Source: Cinnamomum chago
Taxonomy: Eukaryota; Streptophyta; Magnoliopsida; Laurales; Lauraceae
DNA: 64,000 nt
NCBI GenBank assembly: GCA_038049695.1
Contig: CP142452.1
Coordinates: 81,014,501 to 81,078,500, forward strand
Direction of reading: 5' to 3'
This document shows positions 25,101 through 39,257 of the stretch, in pieces. A program made the position numbers and the translations under genes. Each line of letters opens with the position of its first letter. The stretch's first letter is position 1. Under the pieces are notes generated by a model. That model had not been told where the DNA came from and searched no databases. It saw only the letters and a list, made by a program, of their open reading frames with translations.

Positions 25101-28100
25101 TAGTCCGTATTGAAGACAAATCTGCATATAGTTTTTGCCTTAATAACTGGGAGTGATTTTCCAAAATATATTAAGTTAGCAAATTCTTTCTTTGAACTAT
25201 CCAGCTCACTTGCTTATTGTAATTCATGATGATGCTGTCATGCTGATGATTGCTTGTGTATATTAATGTTGACAAATTGTCATGTTCTGTATCAAGGTAT
25301 TTATTTGGTCTTGGAATGTATCACTTGAGCCAAATCAAGTGGTCACCTACCCTTAGTTAAGATAGACCAGATAATAAACTTGATACTACTACCCCTGATT
25401 TACAAGCCTGGGATTTCCAAACCTCTCTTTGAATTTTTCCCCTTAGAAAATTCAACATGATATTAAAACTATCTTCTCTGAAATGTCAGCATGATGAGCA
25501 GGCGATCAGTGTTCCGTCTGTTGCTGATGCAGTCAAGGGCAGCCAAATCCGATTGTTTGTGAACCCAAAAAACTTGTACCAACAGAAATTCCATGGCCAA
25601 ACAAGGAGAAAAGTACAGATTTGCTTACCATTGATTGTGAAGATCCATTGCAGATATCTTCAATCCAATGGTAGATACTCTACTAATAGGAGACGATATA
25701 TAAAATCGTATGCAATCAATTTTACTGAAAAAAAAAATTCATAAAACAGCCTATGTCCCATACATGCACATATATATATACTTTTGCCAACTAAAATAAA
25801 TGCCTAAATCCAAAGCAAATCCCAATCACTCATCAACCAGGAAAATAAGGAAAACCTAATCCAGAGTCATTATACAATGCAACTAACTCAAAGACCAAAA
25901 AAAGGAGACAGATCTTGTTGAAAGCCTCCTCTTACTTGGATGTACCCATGTTTTATGGAATGTGGACTCTCTATAATGGGATGAAGCTAATCTCCTAGTC
26001 CTACTTTGTCATAATTAAATCTTCTTCCAAAGCCATCTTTCCATAATCAACGAAGGTGAGATTCAGGGAGAACGAGTTAACTTTAAGGAAGAACTGTGTG
26101 CAAGCATTTTTGTAGTTGGCTGGATATGGTAGGCCCCATTTGATAAGTAATTCAGGTCAATCCCTTGATCTCTCCTCACCCATAGCAACTGCTTAATTGA
26201 TGTCACATATTCCCAATTGTTGCTGCATGTTTGCTGAAAGGGGGCTGTGGGCCCGACATCTGCATCTATGGGACCAACCACTTCGCTGAAATGGGCAACC
26301 TGGCCTGGTTGACCAGTGTGGTCCTGGTTGCAGTCGGATTGGGCGTAGTTTGGGCCAGGTTCAATTAGACTCAATTTGACAATGTGAATTCCACTTTTAG
26401 GGGACTATTTAGCTCAACTGTTACCAAACCCATTTAGCCTTGATTAGATGGAGAATTAGACCTATTAGAGAACTAGTTTGGATCCCCATTAAGTTTAGGC
26501 ATTTTATTTTAAAATTTGAGACCCACTGTCAATCTTTTTTGAGCATCCAGAACTAGATTTTGTTAGGACACAGTGAGGACTTACTTATAATTATTAAGAT
26601 ATTGTGGACTGTTTTGTAAATGAGACAAAAATTTATTAAAAAAAAAAACTGAAACTATAATAAACTAGAAATTGGTGTCGTTGCCCAACCCTAGGAAACA
26701 CCCCAATAACTTTCGTTTGGTTTAATTCCTCTCATTCTCTTAGTTATTCTTCTTTCTCATATGTCTAGGTTTAATTGATCTTTAGAGGAAACAGACCCTA
26801 TAGATTATTAGATTGATTAGTTTAACATGGTATCAAAGCTTACCTGGGAGCATTCCAGTGGTTTGGATTATTGACTTAAGCAATGAATCAGGAGCTTTAA
26901 TCCTATCCAAATTCTATGAAGGAGTTGTCCGCAGGCTGGTTGTTTGACTGGTTTCATTCAGAGCCATCTGATCTGGAGGAGGAGGAACACTGGACTAGAT
27001 ACTGAGTCTTCAAATATAGGAGTGGCAAGTCATCCATTCTCCCTACTGCGTGCTGGAAGCAGTGTATTGAATCTTCAAACATCTAAGATTCTAAAGTCTT
27101 CTTCAGGGACATGATGTTGCTCTATTTGAACTAGAGATGTCAAACGGGCCGGGCCGGGCCAGCGGGCCTGTTTTTTTTTTTTTTATTATTATTTTTTTAG
27201 AAATAGATCAAGAGAAGTAAGATTTGGTTTGTTTATGAGAATAATCTAGTAGGTTCATTGGCAAAGAGACTTTCATCCATTGTACACCCAAGCATCCAAT
27301 TGGATGAAAATACTGCTGGATATGAAACATACATTTTGGTTTTTATCAAGTAAGGCAAGTGGTCATGAGTGATACTCTAAACTTTGAAAAGACCCAAGAC
27401 CAATTGGGCACTTCCGTGATTGGATTTGGGTATGCTGATAGTTTTTAGTTTGAATTTGCATTTTGGTTTTCCCCAACTAGTTCTCTAGATGATAGCTGTG
27501 GGAAATTTTTCCTGACAAAATGTGCAGACAAAGAGACAAATTTTCTCATTAGCAGTTAAAATGAAATAGGTGTTTTACTTAGAAAAATGAAGAGCTCTGG
27601 AATTAAAAGCGCCTTGGAGGTGATTTTATGAATCTATGAGGAAGGGGCTTTCCATCGAAGGGATTAAAAATGAAGTTGGAGATCTTCAACCGACCATTTA
27701 AAATATCACTTTACAGGGTCATATTGTAAATTTAGATTCAAGAGTCTTGATTTGGTATTGGAAACTGTCAACCAAAATGGCTGTTTGGAGGGGGGGTTGT
27801 AAAATGGACAAATTTTTTTAAAAAAGTCACTTTTGGGCGGGCCACAGAGGGCAGCCCACGTGCCTGGTGGTGCCGGGCCACGGCCCGTTGACTGGCGTGT
27901 TCGGCCCGGCCCGGCCCATTTGACATCTCTAATTTGAACCATAAACAGAGGAATGCTGATGTGTAATGTGTATGCTGTATCTAATTGGGGAGACTGCTTG
28001 ACTGCTAATGATAAATCTGTTGATTGATCAACTAGAGAGGATTAGCTCCGCTTGTAGCCGTTATTTGTGTGAAGCTGCATAGATGAGGAACTTTTTGACA

Positions 28101-31100
28101 GATTTTTTTAGTTGAGGCTAAACTTTCCTATGTCTCTGATGATAATTAAGAAGAATTATTATTATTGATAATTCAATCTTCTTTGAGCCGAGAGAACAAA
28201 ACTTGCTAATTTGAGTTTGGGTTCATCAGAGGAAAATGAAAATGGCATCCTCTATACTGTGCATGTGCGAAGATGATTAATTGGTGATATACTTACGAAG
28301 GCAGTCTGTATGAATTGGTTTCAAGGCTTACTTGTCAAGCTCGACATTATTGATTTCTATTGGCAGCTGGAGAAGGTGTTGGTGTATATTGTTATTGACT
28401 AAAGGCATGATTGTTATAAGTAGAATTAATCGTATTATGTAATTTATCACTCATAAGCTAGCAGTTCTCTACTTTTAGAGACAGCCAGAACTTCTCTCCT
28501 TTTTGTCTGCTAATCTTTCTTCTTTAAAGATCCAACCAAAACGTTAGCCATAACAAGAGAAGTGCCTTCAATTGGATTGGACAACTCTTTGGCATAATGT
28601 CAACTGGTATTTTGTGTTTCGTACATAGTATTCTTCATCAACAACTATGCCTATGATTGTGACTTAGGGGCTTTAGATGCATTCCTCATATGCTTGCTCA
28701 GGCTGTTTATACACGATTGTTATGCTCATTAAGATATCACTGAAGGATATAACTTTCTGTTACATGGTCATTTTGTTCCTCATTGTTAAGTAGATTTATC
28801 TTCTGCTTCAAAAGCTTTTGTGATGTATTGGCTAGTCGGCCTTGACAAGACACCAGAGGCACGCTTAAGCTTTTGGGATCTAGTGGCTAGTTGGCCTTGA
28901 CACTCATCACCTTTGGCCATTTCTCATAGTACTTATACTCAAGTTTAGACATGGGTATAAGATTTGATAGGATTTGCACAATATAAACTGTATTCATATC
29001 TAAGTAACATTGCTGCCTTCCTGACATTATGGAGTCAATTTTGAACCAAATTAAGTAGAACTCATTGCTATTTATCTACAGCTCAAAATCATCACTTTGG
29101 TTGATGTGTCATTCAGCTTGTTGCACATCCATTTAAATTCTTAACATATCTTACATGTTGATTTATGTGAATTGACAGGTTGCAACTAGAGGAAATGGGG
29201 CAACAACTGTTTCTGCAACCATGTTTTTTGCTTCTCTGGTAATTCATACCACATCATTATATATTTTGAAATTTTTTGAAAAGTAGGAAAATTTCACACC
29301 CCGTAGTGGCCCCGTAGCGAGTGTAGCGGTTCCGTAGCGGCCGCTATGGATGTGAATAGCGCTAAATACCATTTTCTTCACCGCTACGCCCGATATAGCG
29401 GCCGCTACGCATTTTGATCCATGGTGGGGTGTGTAGTGTCAAGTGTATAGGAGGTTGTGAAAATTTTCTCACATTTGATATCCTAGCCATATGATTGTGG
29501 ATTTGAAACTGAGTTTTTGATTCATTTAGGTGGGCCCCTCATTGCAAAACCTTCATTTATTATCTCACCTGTGCACCAGATCAACAAGTGCTTAGATTAT
29601 CTGGATATTTAATTGTTTCCTTGCAGGTTGGCATACCGGTATTTGTAACTGGCGGGATAGGAGGAGTGCATAGACATGGAGAACATAGTAAGGAACTCAG
29701 TTACTTGTGAGGAATTCGTAAAATTCTACTATATCTTGTTTCTGTAATTGAGTAATTGGCCTAAGTGAAAGCAACTTTCATCATCTAGTCATAGAAAATA
29801 TGGCAAGAGAGAAATTATTAGCTTTTATTGGTGATAGATTGTGTCAGCATTTCTTCTATTGTAAATTGTAATCCCTTATCATATTTTGACTCAAAAGCTC
29901 ATCTAGTTTCAGTTTCTTTAACTTCGTTTCCTTTTTTAATTTTTTAACATATACAGCAATGGATATATCTTCTGACCTTACTGAGCTTGGAAGGACTCCA
30001 GTGACTGTGATATCTGCTGGTATAAAGTCAATTCTAGATATTCCCAGAACACTTGAGTATTTGGTATGTACTGCACCTCCCATTATTTAAGTATGAATAA
30101 TGTAGTATGTGGATGTGAATATTTGGGAACCTTGTCCCTTGGCTGGCGCTCAGCTGGTTAGGGATGTGCGTGTGGAAGTGCTTGAGTTTGATTCCCCAGT
30201 GTAGCAAAAATATTTGTGAACCTCGATTTGATAAACCTGTTCTATTGTTATGTCCCCAGTGTCTCCAACATAACTCTATATAAGGTGGACAATCTACAGT
30301 TGTTTTCTCCAATCTAAAAAATTGTGAAATAAGCGCAAGTGCTTTTGATATGCATTTGAAGTATGCATGTCATCAGAAGGAATTAGATGGTATTTTCAAC
30401 CATCTATACCATCTAAAGTATGGCTACTTTTACAAACTCTAAAACTTGTTAGAATTATGTAACATTTTGTAAGAAGTATGTAACATTTTGTGATCAATGA
30501 GCCTGTTGTGTGAAAAATGATTAGAGATGGAGAAAATAAGAGAATGGAATGTACTGGGTGCCCATTATTGTGAGAGGCTGTCCCTTCTAGTAGCATGAGT
30601 ATCGTCTATTTACGGCAGGTATCTCCTTAATTGGGGCTAATCTAATCTGCGGAACAAATGTATCCCCTTAATTAAAATAATCCAATCCTTTAGATTTATT
30701 ATACATGGTAGTCTCACAACACCATTCTAAACAAAAAATAAAAGTAGAATGAAAATATTGAGACTTGGGAGTCGACCAGTAGCAACTTTATGCACGAGGA
30801 ACTGATGTCGAGCATGAGATAGAACTTCGGGGAAGACGTTGGTGATCTGAAGTTCCGGAGAATCACGGAGAAGAGCAAAATCATTGTCGTCAAAGTCGTC
30901 ATGAATGGGATGATGGTCAACCTCATTATGTTTGGTTTGAACATGAAAATGGGGTCGCTACAATCTAAATATCATTGGTGTTTCCAGCATGAAGAGGTGT
31001 AGCATATTTCTGAGCAAAGCCAAGCTTGAAATGCAGTTGTGGAAGCCAATGGGAACAAGTGGAGGACATAACACAATACTCAGCCTCATTGGGAGGATTT

Positions 31101-34100
31101 GGGAACCAGTTTTGTTTCTTGTACTTACATGAAGTTAATGCGTCCATAAGGCACATGCACCACCCTATCATAGATCCATGAGTATCAAGACAACCAGCCT
31201 TGTCAGCATCACAGTCCAACCGGATGAAGGGAAGATTAGCAGGAAAAAAAAAAAAAAACCCACATTCAGGTGTATGAAGAAGATATCAAACGATTCACTT
31301 GACTGCTGCCATGTGGAGATGTTGGAGTGTAACGGATTGATTTTCAAGGTGAATAGCATGAGAAATGCTGAGCTGAGTAATGGTCGATTAGAGAAGGTTC
31401 TGAACAAGTTTGTGATATATAGTACGAGCAAGAAGAAGAGTACCATCATCTTGTCTGTACTTTGACATTTACTTCCGGGCAGGTGTCCACCCACAAGAGT
31501 ATAATTGTGTAGACTGGCTAGAGTAATAAGGCCTTAATTGTATTTGTGTTTGTTATAAAAATACCTTGGGCTAAAGTGTGAACCTCAATTCACAAAAAGT
31601 AGGTGAGATGTCCAAGATCCTTCATATAGAAAGATGCATGGAGGGAGCCAACTGATACGATCATAATCAATGTTGGTGATAATCATGTCATCAACATAGA
31701 GGAGAAGAATAGTGATGTCGATATCAGTCTGTCTGAGAAACATAGGAGGATCATTCTTGCTCTGTTAAGATTTTTTGAACATCAGAATGTAAGCAACTCC
31801 CAAAGAAGGGCAGGGAAGACCCTTTATACAAATTGAATGAATTACTTCCCAGACCATAGTAAGGTCACCTGCTATGCCAAAGCATAAGATGACATGCAGC
31901 AGGCAGAGGCAGCAAGAAGGACAACCCAACAAGCTGGGACTGCTTTAGAAAGACGAAAAAAATAAATAGATAAATTCACGTAATTGAGAAAGAGAAACGC
32001 AAGGGGATTTTGCCAATGAAATTGAATGCCTCGGTGTGATCGGCCAATCCTTATAGATCTGAGTGTCACTATCTTTGGTAAGTGTCTTGCAAGTATATCT
32101 CCTTAATGTGGCAAGCATATCTCCTTAATGTGGGTGATTTCCCTTATTTGGGGATCTCATCCTAATCTCACAGATACAGCAGATTACATTCTCTCCTATT
32201 TACAGAAATAATGGTCTCCACTCCATATATTGTGGGTCCCAATCCCTTGTTAATATCACGAAACTTTTCAAACCATGCATGTGGGACGTGTTTGAAACCA
32301 TAAAGGGAATGTTGTAGTTGGATAACGCTGTGAGAGTGTCAGCTATCTCTTGTGGAAGACTATGTAAACTGCTTCTTTAAGATCACTAGCAAAATGGCGT
32401 TCTTATGTCCATTTGGAATAGAAGTCATTACTGTGTCGTGGGAATGACAAGGAGGGTGCAAACCGTGGTCATTTTGCCATGGGTAAATTTCTCATGACAG
32501 TCAATTCCATGTTGTTTTTGCTTGCCCAGTGCAACTGACTCAGTTTTGTAGTGATCCAAAAAGCCATATGATTTTACTAAACAATTTAGACAGGTATCAA
32601 ATGATGGTAAAGGGTGTCAGCTTGTAAGGTTAGGTCAGACATATTCAATTTCATGAGGAAATTTCATAAAAAAAAAATAAAAAAATAATCCCGTTGTTTG
32701 TTATTATGAACCTTTTTGATGGTTAGCAATAATTCAGCCAAAACAATAGCATAAACTAACAAAGTAAATTCAGTTCACAGTTGATGAAATTGAAGTAGTA
32801 CTCTTTGATTAGATTTTTCTTTGGTAATATTCCGCTATTTCTTATTTGAGTTGAAATTGCCATGCCAAATTGTCTTGATTATAAACCCTCTTTAGAGAAT
32901 TCCTCATTCCTTCAGCTGATTTATCTGGCCTAAGGTTCACAACAATATAAGAATCAACAGAACTTAATATGCAGCTAACAATTGAAGCATCAAGGGCTTT
33001 CCATTTGGCTCATTTAGTGGCATTGGGTTTTCTGGTTGTCTCATCAGGATGACCCCATGGTTGTTTTTCTTTTGCATATATTTGGAATTGAAGTTTGCAC
33101 ACAAGATAATTTTTTCTAGTAAATCGGATGGGGAAAAAATAGATTTTCTCAATAGGTGCCATGGGAATAAATAATTAATCAATAAATTAAAACCACCTAA
33201 AAACTATCCTGAACAGAGTGTCAATCAAAACAGATTTCACGCGATCAGAGACAGCCAGAAGATATGTTTCACAGAAAGAGCTCTCATGCAAATCTGCCGA
33301 GGTCTTGAATCTCTGAGTGGAGCCTCTGATTCATGATTATGAGGCTTTTGTGAGAAGTAGAGACTTGGGGACTTATTGACGGCTCTTGGAGTTCAATCCT
33401 CAAGACTGCTCGGGATGGAATCTTAAACCCAGTGAGAAGATCCTAATCACAAATAGATGGGCCAACTCTATTTGGCTCTGATGCCAAGACAAATAGATAT
33501 AGATGGAGAAAATAAGAGATTGTAATGAATTGGATGCTTTTTAGCAAAAAAAAAAAAAGTAATGAATTGGATGCTCATCACTGTGAGAGTTCATCCCATC
33601 TTTTAGGATGAGTCTCGTCTATTTTCAGTGGGTATCCCCTTGATTGGCCATCTAATCTTTACAAGAATTGTATCCCAAAGACATACAGATGGAGAAAATA
33701 AGAGATTGTAATGAATTGAATGCTCATCAATGTGAGAGTTCATCCCATCTTTTAGGATGAGTCTCGTGACTCTCGTCTATTTACAGTAGGTATTCCCTTG
33801 ATTGGCCATCTAATTTTTGCAACGATTGTATCCCCTTGATTGGGGCTAATCTAATCTTTAGAGATTTATTCTTGTAAATCCATATCCCAATGCATACGGT
33901 AGTCTGCAGCACCATTCTAATTTTGTGGATTTTTGTCTGCAGTTGAAAAATTGTGATGATTGGTCAAAGTGCTTACATAATAAAAAATGTGCCAATGGTC
34001 CTTATTTTCTCCCTTTTATCTGTCAGCCTTGGCCATGTTCTATTCAAGAAGTTGATTTTCAATGGCATGGGCTGATTTAATCCGAACTTCTGTGCAAGGT

Positions 34101-37100
34101 AGACACATTCCCAATTAGTAAAACTCAAATTTATATTATTTCCCACCTCTAACCATCAATGGATGCACTTGTGGATGGACCAAGATTGTTCTACTTCTGA
34201 CATTCCTCTTGGATTGACTATAATACATAGATTGCATGAAAAGGTCTATTATAAATAACTATTAAATTCAAAGCATTATTCTATAGTTCGTTGAGCATAG
34301 TCTTAAAAACAGGTGTTGGCTGAGCAATAAATACGATCTATTTAATTGGGTTGTGCATTATATGCAATTCATCAGATGTTGCATCTTCTGCTGAATGGTT
34401 TGGATGAGTAAAACTGATTTTATTTTTGGTGAATTGTAAGTTGTAACATAATCTTCACACATGATTTTCATGCAACTTGTCGGGCATAAGTGCATGCATA
34501 CATATGTATACATATATATTGGAGTATTCATGGAATGACGTGGCTTGAAATTCCTCACCAACTAGACCCTCGTGATCTAGTAATCTCCCTAATCTAACCC
34601 CTATTTGAAAAACCTGTGGATTGATCATTTAATTTGGCATCCATCGTTATTAAACATCTAGGATTCGGATGACTTTCAGGCCCTGAAAAACCAACCTCCC
34701 ATGATAAGAAGGTTCCCTTTGTTAATAAGCAGTAACGCCAAAAACTCAAGCTTGTAGTGAACAGCACAACAATGTATTCCCCCCTCCCCCTTCCTCCTTG
34801 TAGTGAATGGCACAACAATGTATATCAACACCCTTTTCTTGCACAAAGGTTGGCCATGGAGGGACCTTTCAAGCCCTTTGCTCCCCCATGATTGTTGTGG
34901 TTCCATGTGGACTGCACTTTGTAGAAGATAACAGGCCCAGCCCATGTACAAAGCCCACACGTGGGATACATACTCAAATCTGTATAGGATAGGATTTATT
35001 CCCTGATTTCTCTCCTTCTATGTATAGGATAGGATTTATTCTTTCCATTCTTTGTTATTCTAATTTGTACTCTTTACATAATTAGAGCCTTGATTAAGGC
35101 ATAAGATCAATATAAATAGAATCGTCGTTGCTCTATTGATGCACGACCTTCTCCCAAGTCCCACCATTATTATTCTTCTTCTTCTTCCTTTCCTTCACAT
35201 AGTATTACATGGTATCAGAGCTCTGTGGGATCTATTCATCTCAACTGTCTCTCAGTTGCAATCCCATCTCAAGGTTCTAGAAAGAGAACTCTTTCTCATG
35301 GCAGTTTCACTGTGTCGACAGTCTGCAGAGAGCAAATCAAGGTGGGCCATCATCCGATCATCCATATATCACAAACGATCACCTCCACAAGGGTTACACA
35401 CTTGCCTGGACGTTCCTGAATATTATTATATGCAAACACATACTCTATATAGGTGCTTGTTTAAGCTTAGAAGTGGTTTGGCAGGTGGGAAGCACCTGGC
35501 TACATTCCAGTCGTGGGGAGTGAAATGGATGGAGAGGTCTTAATGTGGAGTGAGTCCCTTTTAGAATTTCTTGTTATATGATGTACATTATCATTTAATG
35601 CAGGAAACTCAAGGTGTCACGGTTGCTGCTTATAAGACCCACAAGTTCCCCGCATTTTTCACCGAATCAAGCGGCTGCAAGGTGGGTACTTTTGCATTCC
35701 ATCAAAATGTATGCCATTTTCCTATAATTATTGTAATTGTTGTAATCAATATCTTCCATAACATGCAGTATTTCTGAATTCTTTTTGAATTATCTCATTA
35801 GATGGATAATCGAGCCATATTGCTTTCAATTATCAATTTTTTTGTTCAAAAAATATCAATCTGCCACCTGCCTCGGTGTTGTTGGTTCATTGTCTCAAGG
35901 CGTGGGTTTGCTCCCCATGTCATGTGTTCGACACCCCTCAAATTTACCTGGTGCATGTGTTGCGGGGTCGTATGTGCATACGTACAACAAGGATACCCTT
36001 GTTAGCAAAATAAATAAATAAATAAATAAAATCTGCATTTATGAAATTAGTCCCTTTTTTTTAAATGGTAAAACTTATTGCTCCAGGAAAAGAAAACAAA
36101 AACTAAGTCAAAAGCATCTTAGACAAACACGAGACAACAAACACAAAATAGCACCAACTAAAAAATAATCCAATTAAACATCAAAAGAAATAGAAGAACG
36201 AAGAACTCCCTCCTTTGCTAGACCATCCACCATAACATTTGCCTCTCTTAGAACTTGATGAAAAGAAGTTTTCATCTGATTAGAAATGTCATGCACCTTC
36301 TCCACCCAATCTGCCAATCTCCAAGGATAAGATGCCTTCCCTAAACCCCATTGAATTGCCAGAAAAGAATCACCTTCAATGATAGCATTGTTTCCTCCCA
36401 ACTTTGTGAGCAAATAAACAATGAATCATCAAATGATAAATTGTTTCCTCATCTTTTGAACACATCGGACACCCATTCACGATAATATGCTTTCTTTTTC
36501 TCAAATTGTCTATGGTAAGAATTTTAGGCCACCACACTTCAACAAAAAGCCAACACTCTTGGAGGAATAGATGGTCCCAAAAATCCTGCCAACCTCCCAC
36601 TGTATTACGTGAATTTGTCAAGATATTTACAAAAGAATTTACTAAGATAAAGGCTTCCATATCCTAGCATCAGTACTGCTAGATAACATAAACTTTATCA
36701 ATTGCCATGCAAATCGGTAAAGTCTGAAGTCTCTCTCAGTCAGATTCCTGTGGAAACATTAATCTCAAGCTATCATACCGCTTATTAATGGAAAATTTTC
36801 AGCACCAAAATCATTCTGTCTTCTGTCCAACAAATAAAGATTAGGGAAAAGATGGTAAAACACAATCTGCCCACACCATTCATCATGCCAAAAATGAACC
36901 CTATGACCATCGTGAACTTTGTATCGAATCCATTGATAAAAGTCATCCTTAACAGATAAAATCAGTCTTTTGATTTCCAAATTCAACTTGAAAAATATGA
37001 AATATATCATTGATTTTGTGGAAAGCCGGCTGCTCCTAATTGGAATTTATGTTCTGAACTTACAACAGTTTTTCTAAGTAAAAATAGAAATTCTGAAAAA

Positions 37101-39224
37101 TATTGGAAAAAGAAAGCACAATAGAAAAGGGAATGGAGAAATAGAGAGAGAAGAGGGGAATTGCTGGCTATCCAACTTAGGGTTGGGCGACCAACATCTT
37201 ATTATATTTAAATAAAAGAAGTAAGTATTTTCAGTATTTACTAAAAGCCCCTGTACTTTCTAGTAACTACAAATAAGTCCCTGGAATATAAAAATTACAC
37301 AACTCCTCTAAGCTTCTCAACATCTATGAAATTGAATTTAAATTTAGTGGTCTCACCGTCTGAGTCTTTCCAGCTACATTGTGGTGATTCAAACGAGTTT
37401 TTAGTTAATTGATGAGTCTTCGAAGATTGCGACTACAAGATCTCCAATCATCTGCAAGCTTTACTGATAGATAAAAGTCATATTCCTCTCGTAAACTTCA
37501 GAGATAACATTTCATAAAACTGTTGTGTTTCTTTATTAAATAAACACCATATATATGGAGGATAGTGATAGATAGAAGAAAGGAAATTGACCTTCTAAGA
37601 ATCCCATCACAATTCAGTTCCAATCTCAAAAGATCCTGTCATAATTCAAATCGAACTCAGTAGTTCCTAATCTACTGAAATCTATATAGCCTCTAATTTA
37701 TTCTAAACAATCTCAACCTTTCTAATAAATTCATTCATATATTATAATCTCATAGTCGTTACAATTAAGAATTGTTTGATTGGCTACATTAAGTTGGGAG
37801 CATTGATAATGTAAAATCAGTGATAAGGAAATGAAAATTGAATTTGAGGGAAAAGAAGTGAGCGAGAGGAGAAATTAAGGAAGCAAACTATATGGTCTTG
37901 GTCATTAGGGTTAGGTGACAAGGCTGTAGCTTTATGTTACTACTGGAAGTAATCCTTTTCAAACACTTCCAATTCGTTTGAGTTGTGATTATTTCCTGAA
38001 TCCTAATTATGATATACTTATCTCTTAATTCCAATCGTCATTATCTAAAAGATATGGTAGTCCATGGGACTATTTAATACCTCCTTTGAAATTAATGTTT
38101 GATTGATCAAACAACAACTTCTTATCTAGAAATTGATGATTTTGCTAGCTCGTTCCCTTCGTGAAAATAAATAAGCGATCTGTAGGTTAGAAGACAATTG
38201 TGGAATAGTAATGATTTGACAGTCAAATGCTTCACAAATAGAATGGAAATCTGCCTCAATATGCTTGGTACACTTGTGAAAGATTGGATTTGCTACAATT
38301 TGAATCGAGCTAGTGTTATTTGCATGAAGTTGAGGAGGATGATGTTGAGGAACTCCAGTTTCAGAAAGAAGTCCACGAAGCCATGTCATTTTAGAGCAGG
38401 CCAACATCATGGTATGATATTACACTTTTTGTAGATGATTTAAAAACGCTATCTTGTTTTTTTAACATCTCCAAGAAATCAAGAAATTTCCCAAAAGCAT
38501 GCAAAGAGTGATGAATGTCAAACCACGAAGGGAAATTACAATTTTCTCCAGAACTACCTCTAATGTCTAACAATACGTGTGTGTGTCTAACAATACTTGC
38601 AAAGAGGGATGAATGTCAAACCACGAAGGGAATTGATCCTATGAGGTCCGTCCTCACTCTATATCATAACGACTCATCCTCACTGTATAGTCAATGCATC
38701 TATCCAACGGTTCTCATCAAGACTATAAAAGAAAAGAGAGGGAACGAAAAGAAAATCCAAATCGTTTGAACAAAAAATCCCAAATCGTTTCCTCTTTGAC
38801 TCTTCCTCATCTCAGTCGCCCTCTTCCTCGTCTCTCTGATCTCACCTCACCACTGCTCGTGCTCATTCTCTGGATCTTGCCCTTCTTGGTTCTGCCCTAA
38901 ATTCATTTACAGGCACAAAAAAAAAAAAAAAAAAGATATATCAGAAACTCACTCTCCTCCTGCCATGGACGATCATCCCTCTTTCTAACCCGCTTTGTTC
39001 TGCCAAAGCTCGCCTTCCACGAAAGAGGTGCAAGAGGTCTCAAGTCCGTGCTCCATGCCCTAGCCGCTGTCTGCGATCTCCCGTTTCTGTGCTCTCCCTT
39101 CTCTTTGCCTCTCCATCTCGGGTGCAGTGTAGATCTGCAACTCAAACTTTGGTCCTCGCACTCTCCTCTAGCCTCCCCTTCTTCAGTATCTCTTGTTCCC
39201 AGCTCATCTTGCCCCTGTTGGGAC

Positions 39225-39257
<33 letters not shown>

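Noticed and set aside
26063-26374. 103-codon minus-strand ORF
   Set aside because: No domain and within LTR-like sequence next to a primer site remnant.
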